Source: Xanthobacteraceae bacterium (GTDB lineage Bacteria > Pseudomonadota > Alphaproteobacteria > Rhizobiales > Xanthobacteraceae). From it: a stretch of 64,000 nt of DNA. The stretch covers positions 4,335-68,334 of the forward strand of contig JAIESC010000123.1 of assembly GCA_019746355.1 (NCBI GenBank). The letters run 5' to 3'. The translations under genes and the position numbers were made by a program. Below, one piece after another: positions 53,590 to 61,816 of the stretch. The first letter of the stretch is position 1. The number at the start of each line of letters is the position of its first letter. The notes beneath the pieces were generated by a model. The model saw nothing but the letters and a program-made list of their open reading frames with translations, was not told the DNA's origin and ran no database searches.

Positions 53590-54342
53590 ATGGACCTCGA
53601 ACTCAAGGGCAAGGTCGCGCTGGTGACGGGCGCCGCGCGCGACGTCGGCCGCGAAATCGCGCTGACGCTCGCGGCGGAAGGCGCGGCGGTTGCGGTCAAT
53701 TACCGGAGCTCGGGTGACGAGGCGCAAGCGGTCGTGAAGGAGATCACCGCCAAGGGTGGCAAAGCCAAGGCCTACGGCGCCGACGTCGCCGACCTTGCCG
53801 CCGTCCAGGCCATGACCGGTGCCATCGTGAAGGACTTCGGCGGGCTCAACATCGTGGTCAACAACGCGGGGCTCGCGCTGCGCCAGCGCTTCACCGACAC
53901 CAAGCCGGACGACTGGAAGCGGCAGATCGACACTTGCCTCTATGGCGCGATCCATTGCTGCCACGCCGCGGCTCCGCATCTCGAAGGCGGCAAGAACGGC
54001 CGGATCGTCAGCGTGATCGGCGATTCCTCGCGGGTCGGCGAATCCGGGCTGGCGATCGTCGCGGCGGCGCGCGCGGGCGTGGCGGCGCTGATGAAGTCGC
54101 TCGCGCGCGAGTTCGGCCGGTCCGGGACGACCGCCAACACCGTGTCGCTCGGCCTCGTCGAAACCGCGCACGACCGCGCCTGGGTCGAGGAGAACCGCGA
54201 GAAGCTGACGCGGCTCTATCCGGTGCGGCGGCTCGGCCAGGCGGAGGACGTGGCGCCCACGGTGGCGCTGCTGGTGTCGCCGCGCTCCGGCTGGATCACC
54301 GGACAGACGGTCAGCATCAGCGGCGGCTTCAGCATGGCGTGA
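53590..54342 (+). CDS. SDR-family protein lacking the catalytic Tyr-Lys
   Basis: A 250-residue classical-size short-chain dehydrogenase fold. The cofactor loop is TGAARDVG (residues 13-20, with Asp18 where Gly is usual), NNAG is intact (91-94), and SVIGDSSRVGES covers the serine region. The YxxxK motif is absent: the aligned segment is AIVAAARAGVAAL, with Val157 and Arg161. It retains a C-terminal GWITGQTVSISGGF strand. Thus it can probably bind NAD(P) but may not carry out normal hydride chemistry. It is followed 54 bp later by an acyl-CoA synthetase. The start has GAAGGAGC upstream. Confidence 0.88.
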   Translation: MDLELKGKVALVTGAARDVGREIALTLAAEGAAVAVNYRSSGDEAQAVVKEITAKGGKAKAYGADVADLAAVQAMTGAIVKDFGGLNIVVNNAGLALRQRFTDTKPDDWKRQIDTCLYGAIHCCHAAAPHLEGGKNGRIVSVIGDSSRVGESGLAIVAAARAGVAALMKSLAREFGRSGTTANTVSLGLVETAHDRAWVEENREKLTRLYPVRRLGQAEDVAPTVALLVSPRSGWITGQTVSISGGFSMA

Positions 54343-54396
54343 ATGGTCGAAGCGCCGCGCAGACGGCGCAAAGAACATGACGGAGGACATTTCGCG

Positions 54397-55941
54397 ATGT
54401 TGCGGACCGATCTGATCGCTCCTGTGCCGGAGCTGCTCAAGCGTCATGCCAAGGCGCGCGGCCCAAAGCTTGCCTATCGCGATGCAAGGAGCTCGGTGAC
54501 CTATGCCGAGCTCGAGGCGCGGACCGGCCGGATCGCCGGGCATCTCGCCGACCTCGGCATCGGCGCAGGCGATACGGTGGCGATGCTGCTGCCCAATTCG
54601 ATCGCGTGGGTCGAGGCGTCGTTTTCGATCACCCGGGCGGGCGCACTCGGCGTCCCGATCAGCTATGACGCCACCGAAGCAGAGATCGCCTACCGGCTGA
54701 CCGACGCCAACTGCAAGGCGATCATCGCGACCGGCGAGCGCGCGGCGCTGGTCGAAAAGCTGCAGGCCGGTGCCCCGAACCTCAAAACCGTCATCTTCGC
54801 CGATCACGGGGCGAAGGCTTCCGGCCTGCAGTTTGCAGCACTCGCGGCGACACCGCCGAAGTCCGCACCGCGCGATCCTGCCGACATCCACACGCCCGCC
54901 TACATCATCTACACCTCGGGCACGACCGGCCGTGCCAAGGGCGTGCTGCTCACGGTGCACGGCATGCTGTGGGTCGTGGCGGCCTGCTGGACAGCGGTCA
55001 CCGGCCTGTCGGAGCGCGATTTCGTGCTCTCGCCGCTGCCGCTGTTCCACTCCTATGCGCTCAATCTTTCGGTGCTGGCGATCCTTGCGACCGGGGCGAG
55101 CGAGCACATCATGGAGCGCTATTCGACCGGCGAAGCCGTGAAGCTCCTGAAAAGCGGCGAGTTCACCTATTTTCCCGGCGTGCCGACCATGTTCCATTAC
55201 TTCCTGCAGGCGACGCGGGAGGAAGCAGGCCTGAAGTTCCCCAACCTGCGGCTCTGCGTCTCCGCGGGCGCGATCATGCCGGCGACGCTGAACCGCGAAT
55301 TCGAGGAGCGCTTCGGCATTCCGCTGCTCGACGGCTACGGCATCACCGAAACCTCCACCATGGTGACGATGAACTGGCCGAATGGCGGCCGGGTGCTCGG
55401 CTCCTGCGGCATTCCCGTGCCGGGGCTCGCGGTGCGGATCGTCGATCCGGCGAAGCGCCACGATTTGCCGTTTGGCCAGGAGGGCGAGCTGATCGTGCGC
55501 GGGCCGAACGTGATGCCCGGCTATCACAACAAGCCGGAGGAGACCGCGAACGCGCTCCAGGACGGCTGGTACTGCACCGGCGACCTCGCCAAAAGCGACG
55601 CGAACGGCTTTCTTACCATCACCGGACGGCTGAAGGAGCTGATCATCCGCGGCGGGCAGAACATTGCACCCGCCGAGATCGAGGAGGTGGTGTGCAGGTT
55701 CAGCCCGGTGCTCGACTGCGCCGTGGTCGGCATTCCGCACGAGCATCTCGGCGAGGTTCCGGCGCTGTTCGTGGTGCCGCGCGCGGGGCAGAGCGTGGAA
55801 GCGGAAGCCGTGCTGACCCATTGCCGGCAGGCGCTTTCGGCCTACAAAATTCCGCACGCGGTCCATACAGTGAAGGAAATCCCGCGCACCGGTTCGGGCA
55901 AGATCATCCGCTACAAGCTGCGCGAAGCCCTCAACGCGTGA
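54397..55941 (+). CDS. class I acyl-CoA synthetase (AMP-forming)
   Basis: A 514-residue ANL-superfamily ligase: P-loop-like YIIYTSGTTGRAKGVLL, DGYGITETSTM (A5), GWYCTGDLAKSDANG (A7), GRLKELIIRGGQNIAPAEIE (hinge) and the C-terminal catalytic lysine in PRTGSGKIIRYKL. ATG 54397 has GGAGGAC 8 nt upstream. It activates a carboxylic acid to its CoA thioester; oxalyl-CoA or malonyl-CoA ligase-like members look similar, but the acid is not determined. Degraded fragments of the same gene occur at 56195 and 61743. Confidence 0.93.
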   Translation: MLRTDLIAPVPELLKRHAKARGPKLAYRDARSSVTYAELEARTGRIAGHLADLGIGAGDTVAMLLPNSIAWVEASFSITRAGALGVPISYDATEAEIAYRLTDANCKAIIATGERAALVEKLQAGAPNLKTVIFADHGAKASGLQFAALAATPPKSAPRDPADIHTPAYIIYTSGTTGRAKGVLLTVHGMLWVVAACWTAVTGLSERDFVLSPLPLFHSYALNLSVLAILATGASEHIMERYSTGEAVKLLKSGEFTYFPGVPTMFHYFLQATREEAGLKFPNLRLCVSAGAIMPATLNREFEERFGIPLLDGYGITETSTMVTMNWPNGGRVLGSCGIPVPGLAVRIVDPAKRHDLPFGQEGELIVRGPNVMPGYHNKPEETANALQDGWYCTGDLAKSDANGFLTITGRLKELIIRGGQNIAPAEIEEVVCRFSPVLDCAVVGIPHEHLGEVPALFVVPRAGQSVEAEAVLTHCRQALSAYKIPHAVHTVKEIPRTGSGKIIRYKLREALNA

Positions 55942-56074
55942 CAAACCGGAAAAAGTCCCAACCATCCGTCGCCACTCGCATTAATCGTGTGAGAAATGCG
56001 GGCTAATCTAAAGCAGGGTGCGCTCAGGTTGAGTCGCACAATCTCGATTGTCATGCCCCGCGAAGGCCGGAGCC

Positions 56075-56120
56075 TGTCATCGGGCCGGCCGAAGGGCGGA
56101 CCCGTTGGCGGGCGATGACA
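56075..56120. repeat. short inverted repeat TGTCATCG...CGATGACA
   Basis: Perfect 8-bp ends enclose a GC-rich core (GGGCCGGCCGAAGGGCGGAC), resembling a minor REP-like element. It lies in the 330-bp gap between the acyl-CoA synthetase gene and the minus-strand module; no gene is visible in that gap. Confidence 0.55.
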
Positions 56121-56194
56121 GCCGAGGAGGCGGATCGACCAAAAACATCATGTTATAGACGCGGCTCCTTGACTCGGGTTTCCAGGTTTGCCTG

Positions 56195-56254
56195 GAAGCG
56201 GTGAAGCTCCTGAACGGCGGGAGAATTCACCTCATCCCGGCGTGCCGGTGGAGC
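56195..56254 (+). pseudogene. degenerate fragment of the acyl-CoA synthetase gene (left flank)
   Basis: GTGAAGCTCCTGA, TTCACCT and CCCGGCGTGCCG occur in the same order and spacing (with small indels) as in the intact gene at 55131-55190. It lies just left of the lower-GC module. Confidence 0.75.
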
Positions 56255-56270
56255 CGAAGCCGCTCCTCTC

Positions 56271-57011
56271 TTACATGCCTAACAGCTTCTGAATTGCCTC
56301 CGGCAGGCCGCGATTTGGTTTTTGTGGCGGCCGCGCAAAGCTGCCCCTTTTATGGGAGCCAGGGCTGAGCGCAACGAGGCTTTCGGCGTGCCGAACCGCA
56401 CTCGACACACCATCAACCACCGGCACCGGCAAGGCGCCGGACAGAGTACGAGCGAGTCCTGCGAGAGGTGCACCCGCGAGGATAACCACATCCGCTCCGT
56501 CGAGCTCGACCGACTTCATGCACAGATCAAGAAGCGATGCCCGGTGCTCTTCCTGAATAGCGGCAACATCCCTGAGCGGCTGGTCGAGCGAACGTACAGC
56601 CGCAAGCCTGCCTCCGAGCCCGTTCGCTTCCACGGTTTCGCGGTACCAGGCAGTGATCCTCTTCGAAATGGCTACGATGGAAAAGCGATGCCCTAGCATG
56701 CAGGCGCTCATCAGCGCAGCCTCGGTCATACCGACCACGGGAACATCGAAGACCTCGCGAAGGCCAGCCAGGCCCGGATCACCAAATGCGGCGACGATCA
56801 GCGCGTCGTGTCCGGCGATATGCTCTGCTGCGAGCGTCGCCGTGGCATAGGCTCCGATCAGGGCCTCGAAACGTGTTTCGATGTAAGCCACCCCGAAGGG
56901 GGCCGTAAGCGCGGTGATCTCTGTATCGCGCGAGGCCGCGCGACGCGCCTCCGACGCGATCAGATTCGTTACCGATTCCGAAATATTCGGATTGATGATC
57001 AGGAGACGCAT
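56271..57011 (-). CDS. Asp/Glu/hydantoin racemase-superfamily protein without the cysteine pair
   Basis: A 246-residue protein of the hydantoin/allantoin racemase type: LLIINPNISESVTNLIASEA at the start, IVAAFGDPGLAGLRE and VVILAGAPLAGLA. In active racemases these two motifs carry the acid/base cysteines (CFGDPG and LGCAGM); here they read Ala75 and Gly180, so two-base racemisation is unlikely. ATG 57011 has GGAGGG upstream and overlaps the 3' end of the amidase gene by 13 bp, so the two are coupled. A non-racemase role (decarboxylase, isomerase or regulator) is possible. Confidence 0.85.
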   Translation of the reverse strand: MRLLIINPNISESVTNLIASEARRAASRDTEITALTAPFGVAYIETRFEALIGAYATATLAAEHIAGHDALIVAAFGDPGLAGLREVFDVPVVGMTEAALMSACMLGHRFSIVAISKRITAWYRETVEANGLGGRLAAVRSLDQPLRDVAAIQEEHRASLLDLCMKSVELDGADVVILAGAPLAGLARTLSGALPVPVVDGVSSAVRHAESLVALSPGSHKRGSFARPPQKPNRGLPEAIQKLLGM

Positions 57012-58447
57012 CGCAAGCCCTCCGCCTTTGGTGCGGGAACACGGATGCATGAGAAGTCCAAAGCACATGAGCGCTCGACGATCGCAGCCAAAGCGAGCAC
57101 GCGCGCATCGGCGAACATTGGTCCTACGATCTGAATGCCGATGGGAAGTGATTGGGAATCGAGACCACACGGCACCGAACAGGCGGGCACATAGCAGTGA
57201 TTGAAGATCGGCGTGAACACAGCATGGGCTCGGGCGGACACCGGTATGCCGCCGATTTCAGAGGGACCCGGCAGGCCGTGATCCCATGCCGTGACAGGCG
57301 TGGTCGGGGTAAGCAACAGATCATAGCGTTCAAAGAAACGGCTCAGCGCGGCATAGAGTTGTTTCCGCAGTTCAAGCGCGGCAGCGACACGCCAGCCGGC
57401 AAGCTCGAGGCCGCGCTCTATTTGCACCGCAATGTCAGGATCGGCCTCCCACATTTTCTGCCGCCACCGCTCACCGTAGATTGCGGCAAGGCCACTCCAT
57501 TGCAACGGCATCAGCGCCTCTTCGGAGGCCTCGGAAGGCCATTCCGGATCAGCTTGTTTGACTATGAATCCCGCGCTTTCAAGGTTCTGCGCGGTGCGTC
57601 GCACACAGGCGGAGACCTCCTCGTCGACAGGGAAGTCCATGCCGAGACGCGGACTGTATGCAATGCGAAGAGGAGGCAGGGCTTCGGCGATCGCCTGCTC
57701 TTGCCAAAAGCCGATGCCGGGAGGCGATTGGGGGTCGGATTTGTCGGGCCCCGCAAGAAGAGCGAGGGCATCGGCGACATCGGACACGCAGCGGCCCATT
57801 TGCCCGACGACGGAGTGTCCATACACGGGCTCGGCAAACCCTCCCGCGTGTGGGACAAGCCCGGACGTCGGTTTCATCCCGACGACACCGGCATGCGCGG
57901 CCGGCCGTCGGGTCGATCCTCCGGCATCCGTGGCGAGCGCTATATAGCCAAGACCTGCCGCTGTGGCAGCCGCAGCACCGCCGGATGAGCCGCCCGGGGT
58001 ACGATCAAGGTCCCAAGGGTTTGAGGTTGTTCCATGCAAAAGGTTGGTGGTCACTCCCTTGCAGGCAAATTCAGAGCAATTTGTGCTGCCGAGAAAAACA
58101 GCGCCCGCCTGGCGGAGCCGCGCGACCGAAATCGCATTCTCGGGCGCAACGAAGTCTCGAAACAGAGTGGAACCGTTCGTCGCCGGTCGTCCGCCGAGCC
58201 AGAGGTTGTCCTTGGCCGTTACCGGGACGCCGAGCCAGGGACCACGCTCGCCGCTTGCCCGGCGGCGATCGGCCCCGCGTGCCTGGTCGAGCACAAAGTC
58301 CGGATCGAAATGGATCAGCGCGTTAAGCGAGGGATTTACCTTCTGAACATGGGCGATGAACGCCCCCGCCGCGTCGAGGCATGAGACTCTCCTGGCGTCC
58401 AGCGCGGTTCGAAGCTGACCCAGCTCAAGTTCGACAATATCAACCAC
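56999..58447 (-). CDS. amidase signature-family hydrolase
   Basis: A 482-residue amidase-signature enzyme with the Ser-cisSer-Lys triad visible: Lys79 (PVTAKDNLW), Ser154 (TPGGSSGGAAA) and Ser178 (ATDAGGSTRRPAA). Length and motif order are normal. It hydrolyses a carboxamide or ureido-type amide in the cytosol; related enzymes include AtzE/AtzF-type and aryl amidases. It lies between the racemase-like gene (13-bp overlap) and a TctC gene (3-bp gap), so the set probably imports and degrades one amide. Substrate unknown. Confidence 0.92.
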   Translation of the reverse strand: MVDIVELELGQLRTALDARRVSCLDAAGAFIAHVQKVNPSLNALIHFDPDFVLDQARGADRRRASGERGPWLGVPVTAKDNLWLGGRPATNGSTLFRDFVAPENAISVARLRQAGAVFLGSTNCSEFACKGVTTNLLHGTTSNPWDLDRTPGGSSGGAAAATAAGLGYIALATDAGGSTRRPAAHAGVVGMKPTSGLVPHAGGFAEPVYGHSVVGQMGRCVSDVADALALLAGPDKSDPQSPPGIGFWQEQAIAEALPPLRIAYSPRLGMDFPVDEEVSACVRRTAQNLESAGFIVKQADPEWPSEASEEALMPLQWSGLAAIYGERWRQKMWEADPDIAVQIERGLELAGWRVAAALELRKQLYAALSRFFERYDLLLTPTTPVTAWDHGLPGPSEIGGIPVSARAHAVFTPIFNHCYVPACSVPCGLDSQSLPIGIQIVGPMFADARVLALAAIVERSCALDFSCIRVPAPKAEGLRCVS

Positions 58448-58450
58448 AGA

Positions 58451-59422
58451 TCATTCGGCCTTCATGCCGGAATCTTTCACGACTCGCGCGTAGCGTTTGA
58501 TCTCGTTGGAGATCAAGCGCGCAAGTTCCGCTGACGTGCCTCTGCCTGTTTCAGTCCCCATCGCCGTGTAGCGGTCTTTCACGTCGGGACTGGCGAGCAC
58601 CTTTTCGACGTCGTCGTGAATCTTCTGCACGATCGCGTCGGGCGTCTTTGCCGGCGCGAGCAGCAGGAACCACGCGGAAAAGTCGTAGTCTTGCAACGTA
58701 TCGCCGATGGGAGGCAGTTCCGGAGCGAGTGGCGAGCGGCTCGCCGTGCTGATGCCAAGCGCCCGTAGCTTGCCGGCCTTCACGTGCTGCGCCGAAGAAA
58801 CAATCGGGTCGATGATGAACTGGACATGGCCGCTGATCAGATCGGTCATCGCCGGCGCGGAGCCTCGATACGGCACGTGCGTCATCTTCACCCCGCCGAG
58901 GCTCGCCAGCATTGCTCCCGCGATGTGGCTGGTGCTGGCATTGCCGGCTGACCCGTAATTCAGGGTATTCGGCTTCGCTTTTGCCAACGCAATCAGTTCG
59001 GCAACCGAGTTCGCCGGCACCGCAGGATTGACCGCAAGCACACTGGGCGCCCGGGCCAGCAGGGCCACGGGCTTGAGGTCCTTCTCCGTGTCGTAGGGCA
59101 GGTTCGAATAAAGCGATGGGTTGACCGCATGCCCCACGGTCACGATCAGCAAGGTGTAGCCGTCCGCTGGCGCGTTCACCACGCCTTGCGTTGCAACCTG
59201 GCCGCCGGCGCCGGCCTTGTTCTCGACAATGACCGGCTGCGACCAGAGCTCGTTGAGCTTGTGTCCGGTCAGGCGACCGAAGGTGTCGGCGGCGCCGCCC
59301 GGTGCAAACGGAACGACGATCTTAACCGGCTTTGATGGATAGGCCTCCTGGGGGGATGCTGGCAGGCATCCGAGCGCGGATACAATAGCAACGAGGGGCA
59401 GCAACCTTACCGAGCATTTCAT
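58451..59422 (-). CDS. TctC/Bug-family periplasmic binding protein
   Basis: A 323-residue receptor of the tripartite tricarboxylate type: signal peptide LLPLVAIVSALGCLPAS, then YPSKPVKIVVPFAPGGAADT, VIVENKAGAGGQVATQGVV, ADGYTLLIVTVG and LNYGSAGNASTSHIAGAML. A start at 59437 is an alternative (5 residues longer). Orphan, with no permease gene in the module. It is the third gene on the minus strand; the amidohydrolase gene is 45 bp upstream. Confidence 0.92.
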   Translation of the reverse strand: MKCSVRLLPLVAIVSALGCLPASPQEAYPSKPVKIVVPFAPGGAADTFGRLTGHKLNELWSQPVIVENKAGAGGQVATQGVVNAPADGYTLLIVTVGHAVNPSLYSNLPYDTEKDLKPVALLARAPSVLAVNPAVPANSVAELIALAKAKPNTLNYGSAGNASTSHIAGAMLASLGGVKMTHVPYRGSAPAMTDLISGHVQFIIDPIVSSAQHVKAGKLRALGISTASRSPLAPELPPIGDTLQDYDFSAWFLLLAPAKTPDAIVQKIHDDVEKVLASPDVKDRYTAMGTETGRGTSAELARLISNEIKRYARVVKDSGMKAE

Positions 59423-59467
59423 CGCAAAAAGTCCCATTTTGGCGTTGCATGTCCCAGCAGTTCAGAA

Positions 59468-60820
59468 TCAGGCCGCCCAGTAGCGGCGACCTGCATCGCT
59501 CCAGAGTTCGCGTGCTGCCTGTTCGGCTTCACGGCAAACCTCATCCATATCGACACGGGTCGGTCGGCCATTCTCGACCAGCACCTCTCCGTCCACGATA
59601 ACCATGGAAACATCCCGGCCGTGTGCCGTGTGCACGAGATTGCCGAGCGGATCGACCTGCGGTGTCAGGTGTGGGCGCTGAACGTCGAACACGACAAGAT
59701 CAGCTCGCTTGCCGAGTTCGATGCTGCCAAGGTCCTTGTCCATGCCCAGAGCCTTGGCGCCCCCCAGCGTGGCCATGTGGAAGACGTGGCGCGGCTGCCA
59801 TTCGTCATCGACCTTGCCGATCTGCACACGCGCGGTCGCAAGAGCCCAGCGCATCAACTCCACCATGTCGCCGTGCTGCGTGTCAGTGGACAGCGCGATG
59901 TTGATCCCCGCATGCTTGAGAGCGTGCGTCGGCGCAAACCGCCCCGAGGCCGCGTTGCACTTGGGAATGTGCACGGCATGGGCACCCGCCTTCGCCATAC
60001 GCGCGATGTCGGATTCGGTGAGATAAATGCAGTGGCCGCCCATAAGCCGCGCGTTCAGGAGGCCAGTGTCATCCAGCACTTCCACCGAGGTCTTTCCGCT
60101 GCGTTTGCGGACTTGTTCGACCTCGACCGTGCTTTGGCCGAGGTGCGTGCTGACGATAAGGCCGTAGCGGTCCGAGAGAGCGGCGATCTCACGCAAAAAA
60201 TCATCGGAGCAGGTGTCGACAGCATGCGCGGCGAGATTGACCGTGACCCGCGGATGGCCCTTCCAGCGCTCGTAAAGCTTCATTGCATTGTCGAGCGTTC
60301 GGGCCCCGATAGCCGGCTTATGGACGAAGCGGCCCTGGGGCACTTGCGAGAAGTCGAGATCGTAGATGCGCCAGCTCGGGCACAGCCGCATCCCAAGCTC
60401 GGCCATGGCTTCAGTTGCGACATCGGCGTGCTCAAAGTGATCGCCGAGCACGGTCGAGCCGAACATCAGAGCTTCGAGAGCGCCGAGACGCGCTAAAGCC
60501 CGGGCCTGCCGGGGGGTCACATCGGTGCCCTTGGGCAGTCCCGGCGTATAGGAGGGCGCAAACCCCGAATCCGCCGCGACGCCGCGCACCATGGTCAGGA
60601 TGGCGTGCGTGTGAACGTTGACGAAGCCGGGCGTTATGAGGTGGCCCGCCAGTCGCACTGTTCTGCCGGCGTTGTCTGCCGCTGGCACGCCCGCACCCAG
60701 CCAACTGATCTTGCCGTCCTTCACCCCGATCGCACCGTCCCGGATTTCCGGCCGTTCGAATCGGCCGGTCAGGATCGTGGCTCCGGTCAGCAGCAGGTCG
60801 AAGCGATCGCGGTCGGTCAT
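59468..60820 (-). CDS. metal-dependent amidohydrolase/deaminase (AtzA/TrzA-SsnA type)
   Basis: A 450-residue amidohydrolase of the chlorohydrolase/deaminase group: GFVNVHTHAILTMVRGVAAD (metal HxH), a His in LIVSTHLGQSTVEVE, HIPKCNAASGRFAP and the late Asp in LSTDTQHGDMVELMRWA. ATG 60820 is supported by the family start DRFDLLLTGATILTG. Members hydrolyse amino or chloro groups on N-heterocycles, or cyclic amidines. It is the first gene of the minus-strand module, divergent from a GntR regulator. The combination with amidase and racemase-like genes suggests breakdown of a nitrogen heterocycle or cyclic amide. Confidence 0.9.
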   Translation of the reverse strand: MTDRDRFDLLLTGATILTGRFERPEIRDGAIGVKDGKISWLGAGVPAADNAGRTVRLAGHLITPGFVNVHTHAILTMVRGVAADSGFAPSYTPGLPKGTDVTPRQARALARLGALEALMFGSTVLGDHFEHADVATEAMAELGMRLCPSWRIYDLDFSQVPQGRFVHKPAIGARTLDNAMKLYERWKGHPRVTVNLAAHAVDTCSDDFLREIAALSDRYGLIVSTHLGQSTVEVEQVRKRSGKTSVEVLDDTGLLNARLMGGHCIYLTESDIARMAKAGAHAVHIPKCNAASGRFAPTHALKHAGINIALSTDTQHGDMVELMRWALATARVQIGKVDDEWQPRHVFHMATLGGAKALGMDKDLGSIELGKRADLVVFDVQRPHLTPQVDPLGNLVHTAHGRDVSMVIVDGEVLVENGRPTRVDMDEVCREAEQAARELWSDAGRRYWAA

Positions 60821-60832
60821 TGCCAATTCCGT

Positions 60833-60864
60833 TGGTCGACCATATAGGAGAAAATGGTTGACCA
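60833..60864. promoter_or_regulatory. paired palindromic operators for the divergent GntR regulator
   Basis: TGGTCGACCA (60833-60842) and TGGTTGACCA (60855-60864, inside AAAATGGTTGACCATTTT) are repeated 22 bp apart, about two helical turns, in the 116-bp gap between the amidohydrolase and GntR genes. TGGT-N2-ACCA palindromes are typical of FadR-subfamily GntR sites. Confidence 0.72.
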
Positions 60865-60936
60865 TTTTTCGCATGCTGGTGTTCCAGGGGCAAGGCCTAT
60901 ATTTTCGGCAGGGAGACGCAGGCAACGAGGCATTAC

Positions 60937-61683
60937 TTGGCGAAACAGACGTCTAAGCAGAGCAAGCGCAAAGGCCGGGGTGCCGCCGCAGTCCCTTCTG
61001 CCGCTGTTCGCGCGGGCCGCGATCGCGTCTACAGCGCCTTGAGCAAGGCGCTGCTCGCGGGAAAGCTCAAACCTGGGTCACCGTTACGCGAGCGCCATCT
61101 CGCCGATATCTTTAATGTCACTCGCGCGGCAATTCGAAAGGTCCTCTTGCAACTGGCTGAGGAAGGGAAGCTGGAGATATTCGCAAATAGGGGGGCGTAT
61201 GTGCCGCAACCCTCTGCGGATGCCATCCGTCAGGTGTACGAAGCTCGCACGGCGGTCGAGGCAGGGCTCGTCGCGCTCCTGGCACGCCGCGTTACTCCCT
61301 CGCAGCTGTCCAAGCTGGAAGCGCACGTCGCAAAGGAACGGCGCGCCGAGCAGCGCGGAGAACGGGATGAGTCCGTCCGGCTTGCAGGAGCGTTTCACGG
61401 CGAGCTTGTAGCTCTAGCCGAAAACCCCACACTCGAAGAAATCGTTCTTCGGCTGGTTTCGAGGACTCAAATCTATGTGGCCTTGTTCGAGTCAGCACGA
61501 CATTCTGGGTGCGCGCCGGAAGAGCATAGAGCCATTGTCGACGCTTTAGCGAAGAAGGATGCCTCGCGCGCTGCCGCGGCGATGCTCCGTCACTTGCAGC
61601 TCGTTGAGGCGCGAGTCTCCGAATATGTGACGGAGCGTAAAGCGGAAGATCCGGAGGATGTCCTCCGCGAATTCCTTGCATAG
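60937..61683 (+). CDS. GntR-family regulator, FadR/FCD subfamily
   Basis: A 248-residue regulator. A basic N-terminal tail (KQTSKQSKRKGRG) precedes the winged helix (YSALSKALLAGKLKPGSPLR, LADIFNVTRAAIRKVLLQLA), then the FCD domain (YEARTAVEAGLVALLARRV, AGAFHGELVALAENPTLEEI, EHRAIVDALAKKDASRA). TTG 60937 is taken as start because GAGG lies 6 nt upstream. It is divergent from the amidohydrolase module, with two operator-like palindromes between, so it is very likely that module's local repressor. Confidence 0.92.
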   Translation: MAKQTSKQSKRKGRGAAAVPSAAVRAGRDRVYSALSKALLAGKLKPGSPLRERHLADIFNVTRAAIRKVLLQLAEEGKLEIFANRGAYVPQPSADAIRQVYEARTAVEAGLVALLARRVTPSQLSKLEAHVAKERRAEQRGERDESVRLAGAFHGELVALAENPTLEEIVLRLVSRTQIYVALFESARHSGCAPEEHRAIVDALAKKDASRAAAAMLRHLQLVEARVSEYVTERKAEDPEDVLREFLA

Positions 61684-61742
61684 CACCGCAGGCCAGTCAC
61701 GCGCGACCGGCTATAAGCCGGTCAGCCGAGCCGCCCGAAGCC

Positions 61743-61785
61743 GTCGCTTTCAGCCTACAAAATTCCGCATAGAATCCATACAGTG
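61743..61785 (+). pseudogene. degenerate fragment of the acyl-CoA synthetase gene (right flank)
   Basis: CGCTTTC(A/G)GCCTACAAAATTCCGCA and TCCATACAGTG match 55832-55872 of the intact gene with 6 differences in 41 bp. It lies just right of the lower-GC module; TGAACGGCGGGAG follows, a string also present in the left-flank fragment at 56211. Confidence 0.85.
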
Positions 61786-61816
61786 CGTGAACGGCGGGAG
61801 GGCCGAGGAGGACAGG

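Noticed and set aside
53548..55965. 805-codon minus-strand open frame
   Set aside because: Mirror of the SDR and acyl-CoA synthetase genes with no protein-like features.
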